The notes under the pieces: model-generated
Seen by the model: the letters and a program-made list of their open reading frames with translations, nothing else
What the model was told of the DNA's origin: nothing
Database searches by the model: none
In this document: positions 10,636 to 20,187 of the stretch, one piece after another
How the letters are laid out: every line of letters starts with the position of its first letter
How positions within the stretch are numbered: the stretch's first letter is position 1
Program-made: the position numbers and the translations under genes
Assembly (NCBI GenBank): GCA_032718475.1
Contig: JAUCBJ010004385.1
Span: 1-36,811 of the forward strand
From: Nemertoderma westbladi
Lineage: Eukaryota; Xenacoelomorpha; Nemertodermatida; Nemertodermatidae
Length of the DNA: 36,811 nt
Direction: 5' to 3'

Positions 10636-13600
10636 TCAGTAATTACCATGTTCGAATGTGTTAAATATATCCCTTTGTAGATCGATTTTAGCCGTTTCCA
10701 CCATGGCCTCTCTCTGTTTCCTTTGTTCTTCGCGATCCCGTTCCCGCTGTCCCTTCAATCGCTCCCCCTCCTGTTGTCTGTCCAACTCCTGTTGTTGTTT
10801 TTTAGCTCTAAAATATACAGATAGACCACCGCTATAAGATGAATATTATTAAGATACCTTGATTGATTTTATAATATTCTATGATTAACAATTAACAACA
10901 AGCTGTTATGTAGCACATTTAGAGGATAACATATTATATAAACCAACTTCCATTGTGGCTAAATGTTTAAAAGCTGTGATTACAGCTTTAGGCGAGTTCC
11001 TTACAATACAACTGAACCTGAAACGTCATATCAGTGATCATCACGCCACCAACAATATTACAGAGAATAATCATAATGGTTAGGCCAACACCCCGAACGG
11101 AGTAAATATTAATAAACATTCAATTGTACAATAATATGATACACGTTTTGTAATTATAAAATAAGGAACATTATAAACAGTGGTAGAGGTGGTGATTACT
11201 GGCAATAATAAATTATAATAATACTAATAATTAATTATTTGTACTAGTTATACTAATAACGATCCAAAACCCGAACTTAAACCACTCCAATGATCCATCA
11301 CTTCCCCTGCAGAGGAAATATACAGATAAATTTAGAAGAAACCCTACGGAACCAGGAAATTTGGACATCAATGCGCATAAACCGTTCTAGAGCGACTCAG
11401 TAACTAACCGTTCTAGAGCGACTCAGTAAATAACCGTTCTAGAGCGACTCAGTAACTAACCGTTCTAGAGCGACTCAGTAACTAACCGTTCTAGAGCGAC
11501 TCAGTAATTAACCGTTCTAGAGCGACTCAGTAACTAACCGTTCTAGAGCGACTCAGTAATTAACCGTTCTAGAGCGACTCAGTAACTAACCGTTCTAGAG
11601 CGACTCAGTAACTAACCGTTCTAGAGCGACTCACTAACTAACCGTTCTAGAGCGACTCAGTAACTAACCGTTCTAGAGCGACTCACTAACTAACCGTTCT
11701 AGAGCGACTCAGTAAATAACCGTTCTAGAGCGACTCAGTAACTAACCGTTCTAGAGCGACTCACTAACTAACCGTTCTAGAGCGACTCAGTAACTAACCG
11801 GTCTAGAGCGACTCAGTAACTAACCGTTCTAGAGCGACTCAGTAAATAACCGTTCTAGAGCGACTCACTAACTAACCGTTCTAGAGCGACTCAGTAAATA
11901 ACCGTTCTAGAGCGACTCAGTAACTAACCGTTCTAGAGCGACTCAGTAAATAACCGTTCTAGAGCGACTCAGTAACTAACCGTTCTAGAGCGACTCAGTA
12001 ACTAACCGTTCTAGAGCGACTCAGTAATTAACCGTTCTAGAGCGACTCAGTAACTAACCGTTCTAGAGCGACTCAGTAATTAACCGTTCTAGAGCGACTC
12101 AGTAACTAACCGTTCTAGAGCAACTCAGTAACTAACCGTTCTAGAGCGACTCACTAACTAACCGTTCTAGAGCGACTCAGTAACTAACCGTTCTAGAGCG
12201 ACTCACTAACTAACCGTTCTAGAGCGACTCAGTAAATAACCGTTCTAGAGCGACTCAGTAACTAACCGTTCTAGAGCGACTCACTAACTAACCGTTCTAG
12301 AGCGACTCAGTAACTAACCGTTCTAGAGCGACTCAGTAACTAACCGGTCTAGAGCGACTCAGTAACTAACCGTTCTAGAGCGACTCACTAACTAACCGTT
12401 CTAGAGCGACTCAGTAACTAACCGGTCTAGAGCGACTCAGTAACTAACCGTTCTAGAGCGACTCAGTAAATAACCGTTCTAGAGCGACTCACTAACTAAC
12501 CGTTCTAGAGCGAATCAGTAAATAACCGCTCTAGAGCGACTCAGTAACTAACCGTTCTAGAGCGACTCAGTAAATAACCGTTCTAGAGCGACTCAGTAAC
12601 TAACCGTTCTAGAGCGACTCAGTAACTAACCGTTCTAGAGCGACTCAGTAATTAACCGTTCTAGAGCGACTCAGTAACTAACCGTTCTAGAGCGACTCAG
12701 TAATTAACCGTTCTAGAGCGACTCAGTAACTAACCGTTCTAGAGCGACTCAGTAACTAACCGTTCTAGAGCGACTCACTAACTAACCGTTCTAGAGCGAC
12801 TCAGTAACTAACCGTTCTAGAGCGACTCACTAACTAACCGTTCTAGAGCGACTCAGTAAATAACCGTTCTAGAGCGACTCAGTAACTAACCGTTCTAGAG
12901 CGACTCACTAACTAACCGTTCTAGAGCGACTCAGTAACTAACCGTTCTAGAGCGACTCAGTAACTAACCGGTCTAGAGCGACTCAGTAACTAACCGTTCT
13001 AGAGCGACTCACTAACTAACCGTTCTAGAGCGACTCAGTAAATAACCGTTCTAGAGCGACTCAGTAACTAACCGTTCTAGAGCGACTCAGTAACTAACCG
13101 TTCTAGAGCGACTCAGTAATTAACCGTTCTAGAGCGACTCAGTAACTAACCGTTCTAGAGCGACTCAGTAATTAACCGTTCTAGAGCGACTCAGTAACTA
13201 ACCGTTCTAGAGCGACTCAGTAACTAACCGTTCTAGAGCGACTCACTAACTAACCGTTCTAGAGCGACTCAGTAACTAACCGTTCTAGAGCGACTCACTA
13301 ACTAACCGTTCTAGAGCGACTCAGTAAATAACCGTTCTAGAGCGACTCAGTAACTAACCGTTCTAGAGCGACTCACTAACCGTTCTAGAGCGACTCAGTA
13401 ACTAACCGGTCTAGAGCGACTCAGTAACTAACCGTTCTAGAGCGACTCACTAACTAACCGTTCTAGAGCGACTCAGTAAATAACCGTTCTAGAGCGACTC
13501 AGTAACTAACCGTTCTAGAGCGACTCAGTAACTAACCGTTCTAGAGCGACTCACTAACTAACCGTTCTAGAGCGACTCAGTAACTAACCGTTCTAGAGCG

Positions 13601-16600
13601 ACTCACTAACTAACCGTTCTAGAGCGACTCAGTAAATAACCGTTCTAGAGCGACTCAGTAACTAACCGTTCTAGAGCGACTCAGTAATTAACCGTTCTAA
13701 AGCGACTCAGTAACTAACCGTTCTAGAGCGACTCACTAACTAACCGTTCTAGAGCGACTCAGTAACTAACCGTTCTAGAGCGACTCACTAACTAACCGTT
13801 CTAGAGCGACTCATTAAAACCGTTGTAGAGCGACTCAGTAACTAACCATTCTAGAGCGACTCAATAAATAACCGTTCTAGAGCGACTCAGTAATTAACCG
13901 TTCTAGAGCGACTCTGTAACTAACCGTTCTAGACCGACTCAGTAACTAACCATTCTAGAGCGACTCAGTAACTAACCGTTCTAGAGCGACTCAGCAACTA
14001 ACCATTCTAGAGCGACTCAATAAATAACCGTTCTAGAGCGACTCAGTAACTAACCGTTCTAGAGCGACTCAGTAACTAACCATTCTAGAGCGACTCAGTA
14101 ACTAACCATTCTAGAGCGACTCACTAACTAACCGTTCTAGACCGACTCAGTAACTAACCGTTCTAGAGCGAGTCAGTAACTAACCGTTCTAGAGCGACTC
14201 AGTAACTAACCGTTCTAGACCGACTCAGTAACTAACCGTTCTAGAGCGACTCAGTAACTAACCGTTCTAGAGCGACTCAGTAACTAACCGTTCTAGAGCG
14301 ACTCAGTAACTAACCATTCTAGAGCGACTCAATAAATAACCGTTCTAGAGCGACTCAGTAACTAACCATTCTAGAGCGACTCAATAAATAACCGTTCTAG
14401 AGCGACTCAGTAACTAACCATTCTAGAGCGACTCAATAAATAACCGTTCTAGAGCGATTCAGTAACTAACCGTTCTAGAGCGACTCAGTAACTAACCGCT
14501 CTAGAGCGACTCAGTAATTAACCGTTCAAGAGCGACTCTGTAACTAACCGTTCTAGACCGACTCAGTAACTAACCGTTCTAGAGCGACTCAGTAACTAAC
14601 CGTTCTAGAGCGACTCACTAACTAACCGTTCTAGAGCGACTCAGTAACTAACCGTTCTAGAGCGACTCAGTAATTAACCGTTCTAGAGCGACTCAGTAAC
14701 TAACCGTTCTAGAGCGACTCACTAACTAACCGTTCTAGAGCGACTCAGTAACTAACCGTTCTAGAGCGACTCAGTAATTAACCGTTCTAGAGCGACTCAC
14801 TAACTAACCGTTCTAGAGCGACTCAGTAACTAACCGTTCTAGAGCTTCCATCTCCTCAGCTTCCCGCCGCTTCTCCGCCTCGAGTTTCAACCTTTCTTTC
14901 TCGTTGGCCTCGTGTTGCTGCTTCCGGACAACTTCCTGGAGTTTCAGAGTTTTTTCTCTCTCCTCCTTCTCTTTGGCCAACATTTTAAACTCCCTGAAAC
15001 TCGTGGAGGCGTTCTCCACGTTGGCGGTAGTGGAGGAGGTGGCTTTACTCTTGGCGTGCTTGGACCACGCGCTGAGGTTGGCCTTGATGTCGTCCCGCTC
15101 CTCTCCGTCCTCCTCTTCGTGGACTCCCTCCCCGTTGGGGAGCATTCCGATCCCGTAGGTGACGGCCGCCCCGACGTGGTTGCTCTCCGCCGCGTCGGGG
15201 TGCGGTTTGGCGGGGTTCGCCGACGATTTAACCGCGGTGTCGCTGCTCGCTGCGGCGGCGACTGGCGTCGACGTTCCGTGCGTGTAAACTTTCCCAAACA
15301 CGGGGGCACTGGGCGTCAGTGGGGGCGGCCCGTCGGGCGCGGGTTGGGCCGGCTTCCCAGGGGGCGGCGCGGTCGGCGGCCGCTTTATCGGCTTACCAGT
15401 TTGCCGCGGCGCCGCGGCGGGGTTGGGGGAATGCGTCGCGGGTTTCTTCACGCCTCCCGGGTGAACACCACGACCCCCCACGCCCCCTGGATGGACCCCC
15501 CGACTCCCCACGCCCCCCTCCAGACCGCCCGCCTTCCCTCCCAACGCGTTGTGCTTCGCCGGGTCGTCGGAATTACTGGAATCGCTGCCGCTCGACGAAC
15601 TCGAGTCCGAACTATCGCTATCCGAACTGCTCGACGAGTTACTCAGTTTACTTTCCGACTTCCGTTTAGTTTTCCGCGGCTTTTTACTCCCCATTTGCTC
15701 GAGTTTTTTCTCAACTTCTTTCTTCTGCATCGCCATTGCGACAGCTGCGACTTTATTAGCGACGACGCCGGGGTTCTTCTTGGTGTAGGGCTTCCGCGGT
15801 TTCTTCCGCAGACACGAGTGGACGTACTTCTCGAGTTCCCGGAGCGTCGAGGGTTTCAGCGTCTCGAAGTCGATCTCGATCTCGTCCGGGTTGGAATCCC
15901 GCAACGAGGGCTCCCGATTCTGGATTATGTGGACGACGCGGCCCAACTTGTCACCGGGCAGCTTGTTGATATCGAGACTGAGTTGCCGCTTCTCGTCGTA
16001 CGTCATCGGCTTCGCGAGGTCCTCCTCCTCGCTGTCAAACGCGCCGGACTTCTTCCGGCGGTAGGCGCGTTTAATTTGCTTCTTGGGCGGCGACGCGCCG
16101 ACCGCCACGCCGGGGGATTTCTTCTTGTGGACCGCGGCGGCCCCCCCGGAAGCCGATGGAGTCACGGCCGGTTTAGGTGTGGCCGTAGGGCCGTTGTTGG
16201 TCGGGGGTTTCGGCCTCGGCGGGGCGATCGGCCTTTCCTCCTTCGCGACGACAACCTGCTGTTTAACAACCGGGACGTCCGCTACCGGCGCTCCAACAAC
16301 CAAAGGTTTCTTCACCTTCTTCCGTCGCTTTTTCTTCCCTTTGGATTTATTATAAGCGGCGCTGATCTCCGCTATCTGGTTCATTAGGCTGTGCAACTGA
16401 CTCTGCAGTTTGGCTAGTTTCTGTTGCTTCTCGGTGTCTGAATCGCCGCTCTCCTCGCTACTGGAGTCCTCCTCATAGGAGCTCCCGGAGCTGACCGCCG
16501 TAGTCGCGGACTCTGTCGGGCCGACCGGCTGCGGCTCCGTCGCCGGCCGTTCCAACATCTTCGCGTATCGGATCTCGAATACCGCGGATAGCTGCTTGGC

Positions 16601-17947
16601 CATGGTGACGATCTCGTACTCCGGGGGGTTGTACTTGTAACAATTGTCGAACATCACCCGAACGTCGGCCGCGAATTCCGCCGGGGATTTATATTTACTT
16701 GAGTCGAGTTTCGATTTTATAGTTTTTAGATCCATCGGGTACTTTATTTTCTCGTGGTAATCCGTGAGGTTTAAGGCCTCGGCGTCCACGGGGTTATAGA
16801 AAGGCCACGCGTAGCGCGAGTGTTTCTTACTCTGGAGTTCCCGGCAGATATTGAGACAATCCTTCAACTGATCCTCCAGAGTTTTAGGTTTAACTTGTTT
16901 AACGATGGCGTGCGGCGTCGTCGATGTGGTGGAGAACTCCTTGAGGGGTTTCTTTATGAGACGAGGCGATCGGGCTGTGACGGGGGAGCTGGTCGGATCG
17001 ACGGATATCGATAGAGGCGTTACAGGGATCCCGGAGGGAGTCAACGAGAAGCTCTCGGGAACCTCCGGGTTGGGGGTCGTCGTGTCCGCTTTGCGTTTGA
17101 TTCCTTTCTTCGGTTTGGATGGAAGTCGAGGTCGCGGCATCATCGGGAAGCCGGTCGGCATGTTGGTGGAGGTGACGTTGTACTGCGGGAGCGACGGCTT
17201 GGGGACTTTGGGCGGTTCCGAGACTGCGATTGTGGGTGTGGCGAAGGCGTGGCTCGCTACCGGTGCAGATACGGACTGCGTCACTGCGGGAGTCGGCGTC
17301 GCCGAGGGTTTCTTACTCACCGGAGCCGGTACAACCACCGGAGGCTTCGCTTTCGCTACTGGTTTCTTTTTCTTCGGACTGGCCCCCGGCAAAGGAAACT
17401 TGCTTCTTCTAGAAACTGAACTGCGTTTTCTAATGTTTTTTAACGGGATCGGGACTTCAAACTCATCCGATGGCATCGCCGATAACTTAGATAAGAACGC
17501 TTTCTCCAAGGACTGCGCCATTAGAACAACGTCTTCCCCAGGTTTGTTATACAAATAACAGTTCGAGAACATGAGGTTGAAGTCAGCTATACATTCCTTG
17601 GCGGAAGTGTAATAATTAGTTTCAAGACGTTCCTTTATTGTGCCGAGATCAATCGGGGTTTTTATAAGATCGAAGTAATCGTGAAGACCAAGACCTTCCG
17701 TGTCTACAGGAACATGGAACGGCCAGGCAAATTGTTCCTTCCAAACTGACGGCATAACAGTTTTCTGTAAGTATTGCAGCTGATTTGTACTCATTTTGGG
17801 TTTGGGAGTGGGTACTAAAGAGTCATTATCGTCGTACTGTGACCGACTTGTAGGGGTATCTGTCGTTGATGTGGGTTCTGACCCCGAATACCCATGTGTG
17901 GCATCACCCCCAAGGTTGTTCCCGTTATGAGTATCGAAACTGCTCAT
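10636..17947 (-). CDS. BET-family double-bromodomain protein (BRD2/3/4/T-like), two coding exons
   Basis: This is a chromatin reader that binds acetylated histone tails and recruits transcription machinery in the nucleus. Coding exons are 17947-14835 (1037 codons plus two bases) and 10807-10636 (one base, 56 codons and TGA); the junction completes an Arg codon and keeps frame, giving 1094 residues. Bromodomain 1 spans about 55-158 (WPF 75-77, acetyl-lysine Asn134 in YNKPGED). Bromodomain 2 spans about 358-466 (WPF 381-383, Asn440 in YNPPEYE). The ET domain is about 645-722, followed by a Ser/Asp-rich SEED-like stretch at 770-793 and a short GVHPGGV repeat at 818-833. The C-terminal charged coiled coil contains [16 protein letters not shown] (984-999). 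Exon 2 adds the BET C-terminal Q/R/E-rich segment ending [20 protein letters not shown]. The start ATG has A at -3 and an in-frame TAA eight codons upstream (17972-17974). Both bromodomains and the ET domain lie in one 3.1-kb GC-rich exon. A BET identity is very likely; which vertebrate paralogue it resembles cannot be told. Confidence 0.95.
10804..10830 (-). promoter_or_regulatory. BET 3' splice site (acceptor)
   Basis: The minus strand reads TGTATATTTTAG then exon AGCTAAAAAAC. A short T-rich tract precedes the AG at 10809-10808. The exon that follows is in frame with the upstream exon and encodes a typical BET C-terminal tail. Confidence 0.8.
10808..14834 (-). other. BET intron (GT-AG, 4,027 bp)
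   Basis: On the minus strand it starts GTTAGTTACTGAG at 14834 and ends TATATTTTAG at 10808. The boundaries are inferred: joining them keeps the frame and adds a typical BET C-terminus, whereas reading through ends after seven extra codons. About 86% of the intron is the 26-bp minisatellite at 11379-14845; the remaining 10810-11378 is unique AT-rich sequence with no recognised feature. Confidence 0.88.
11379..14845 (-). repeat. 26-bp minisatellite made of copies of the BET 5' splice junction
   Basis: About 133 tandem units. On the gene strand a unit reads CTCTAGAACG followed by GTTAGTTACTGAGTCG. The first copy is the real exon end: the last 11 exon bases (GCTCTAGAACG) and the first 15 intron bases are unit sequence, and the array then runs without a break for 3.4 kb. 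Of the 72 units counted from the 11379 end, about three quarters keep GGTTAGT; the rest are GGTTATT or GGTTAAT variants. The exon-proximal third is more diverged (AATGGTTAGT and TCGGTCTAG variants). Blocks of 18, 20 and 24 units repeat inside the array. Confidence 0.97.
14827..14846 (-). promoter_or_regulatory. BET 5' splice site (functional donor)
   Basis: Exon end AGAACG, intron start GTTAGT, at 14835/14834. It matches the metazoan donor consensus at -1 G, +1 G, +2 T, +4 A, +5 G and +6 T but has T at +3. It is chosen because only this donor joins in frame to the exon at 10807; using any later unit's donor leaves an in-frame TAG after seven codons (reading LVTESL then stop). Confidence 0.8.
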
Positions 17948-18586
17948 CGTTATAGTCCAGAAACAACCAAATTAACATTAAATTAATTCACGAATATAAA
18001 AAGCAAATTAGCAGCGGATCAGTACGGTAGGCAGATAGGCCTATGTAATGGCATCAATGTACAGCTGTAGTGTATATATATAACTATATGTGTTGGCAGG
18101 TAGACCTAAGGCTAAAGGTGTAGATGTAGAAGTTAATTTAATGACGCATAAAAAGTATGAGAATGAGACATTATATGAATGAGTAAGCCTACTGAACTGA
18201 GTATCCAAAGCGGTATACATACAGGTATATGGATAATCAGAGAAGTCTACCATATGTATTACAGATACAGAACCAGAGAAATTTGTAAACCACCCTCTCC
18301 CGCCTCATATCATAATGACACTCATCTTCATACAGTCATATCTAATATAAAATGTGATAAATATGTAATAAGATAATAATAACATATATCTGACCGAATA
18401 ACATAACTCTGACTGACACCGTACTACTGTACTATCATACCTACTAGTCTACATCAGGTAGCATGTCCTACCGGTACATAATAATATATATAACTGACTG
18501 ACAGACTCCAAATACTGTAGTTCCCGGTAATCCTCATTCACTCCCGTCACCACATACAGTACTAGAACGTAAGAGTCTCTACACAT
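17948..18586. other. BET upstream region and possible Gypsy LTR remnant
   Basis: This holds the 5' flank and presumably the promoter and 5' UTR of the BET gene. A TATA-like TTTTATATTC on the minus strand lies about 50 bp before the ATG, but its role is unproven. Sequence immediately below 18587 follows a polypurine tract of the Gypsy element and may be the start of its 3' LTR (TGTAGAGACTC on the minus strand); no second LTR is available for comparison. Confidence 0.4.
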
Positions 18587-20187
18587 CCCCCCCGCTTTGC
18601 AAACAAGCCCTGGCCTCAGGGCGACGTCGAGTATAATTCCTTTTATCTCCAGTAAATTATGTATTTTCGATCTCTGGTTTGCAATGTCTTAGCCGCTCAA
18701 TTGCAACTAACTGGGGACTTTCATCTGGACGGTCAACCAAGCGAATTTAAGCATTATTCCATGTGACCTTTAATAAACGATAAGGACCATGGAATGGCCG
18801 ACCGAATTTATGTAATTTTCCTTTCACTGTATCTGGACGGTATAAAAATACCCTGTCTCCAACGTTATATTTAATTGGTTGAGTTCTCTTTGTCATATTG
18901 CTTCTTATATTGGTCTTGTTTCTTTTCAAAGTTTTCCCGTGCAAGTTCCCATGCAAATGTAAGGTTCGCGGCTAGTTCAGTTTTATAATCATCCAAATCT
19001 ATTTGGTAAATAGTTTTTGGGGAATTCAGAGTTGTTTCTGTTGGTAATCTAGCATCTCTCCCGTAGAGTAAGTAAAAAGGTGACTCCTTTGAAGAACTAT
19101 ACTCCGAAGTTCGATAAGCAAATAATAAGCAAGATAAATCATCATCCCAATCCGTTTCATGTCAATCCAAAGTTTTCGAAAGCATGGATAACAATGTTCG
19201 ATTAAATCTCTCTACTAAACCGTCTGTCTGGGGATGATAAGCGCTGGTGTTGATCTTTTGCATTCCACATAATTTACACACATTTGTAAATACTTAAAAG
19301 TTTGTAAAACTTTGTAAATACTTAAAATAAAAAGTTTGCTCCCCGATCTGAAAGAACCTTCCATGGAACACTACAGCACTATGACGAGATATATAATCAA
19401 CAAAACAACAGCAATTGTTGTTGCACTTTCATCTTGTAATGCATAGGCCTCAACCCATTTCGTCAAGTAATCACTGATTATTGCACAATATCTATTTCCA
19501 CTCTGGGTTAATGGGAGCGAAAGTATATCAATTGCCACTCGATCGAATGGTCCCTCTACTTGTAAGGGCATTAATGGCGGTTTATTTGCACATCCCGGAT
19601 TCCGAGTAGCACATTTCAAGCATGAATGAGTCCATTTGAAAATATCCTTTCGCATTTTTGGCCACCAATATTGTAATTTTAGTATAGACCATAGATCTGA
19701 TAAATGTCCCCCAAACCGTCCTCCATGTACTCCCGACCATATTTTATGCCTCCAACGTTCTGGTACTGCCAAACGAGGTTGGCCTGATTTTCCAACATCA
19801 TCAAATTTATAAAGCAATCCATCTATTACTGCTGTCGAGTTTCTTTCAGTTGACAATTGGCGAAATAAATCTTCATAATCAGGTAATGCATCCATTTGAT
19901 GATAGTCAATTAATGCTTTATATAAAGGGTCTACCAATTGTAGACTTTGTATAACATATGTCTCTCCCTTTAAGTTGTTTCAATATCCGACTTTATCTCT
20001 GCCTCTTCTTTTGATTCAGATAAACTCTCAGGCCTGTCGTTAAAAGTGGTACAAGTTCCGTGCATTCGAGATAAAACATCTGCATTCGCATTAGCTTTAC
20101 CTGGTCAATGGAAAACATTCTCGGGCGAAATATAATCAGTAAGATCTATCACCCAACGTGCCAATTGGCCTTTTAATTCATGGCGAC
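18587..20187 (-). pseudogene. Gypsy-type LTR retrotransposon pol, 3' part: RNase H end and integrase (broken)
   Basis: Minus-strand pol remnants in order: RNase H end with the NANADVLSR motif (about 20070-20110), integrase zinc-binding HHCC region and the start of the catalytic core (VAIDIL) in a frame at 19937-19371, the core remainder with YHPQTDGLVERFNRT (about 19190-19250), and the C-terminal GPY/F module (HGPYRLLKV) at 18956-18747. Stops and frameshifts separate these pieces, so it is dead. A polypurine tract GCGGGGGGGAT at 18587-18597 fits the expected position just before a 3' LTR. It continues at 23614 beyond an inserted hAT element, and the last eight bases (20180-20187) are one copy of that element's target duplication. 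Confidence 0.88.

Noticed and set aside
10278-10649. 123-codon minus-strand frame overlapping the BET stop codon
   Set aside because: It overlaps the last BET exon out of frame and resembles no family; the BET frame ending at 10636 is better supported.
11379-14845. CRISPR-like array
   Set aside because: Units are directly abutting with no spacers, within a eukaryotic intron.
14912-16387. 491-codon plus-strand open frame and other frames opposite the BET exon
   Set aside because: They are antisense or shifted readings of the GC-rich BET exon, with Arg-, Gly- and Val-biased composition and no domains.
18747-20187. A live Gypsy integrase gene
   Set aside because: Several stops and frameshifts break the frame between the zinc-binding region and the GPY/F module.
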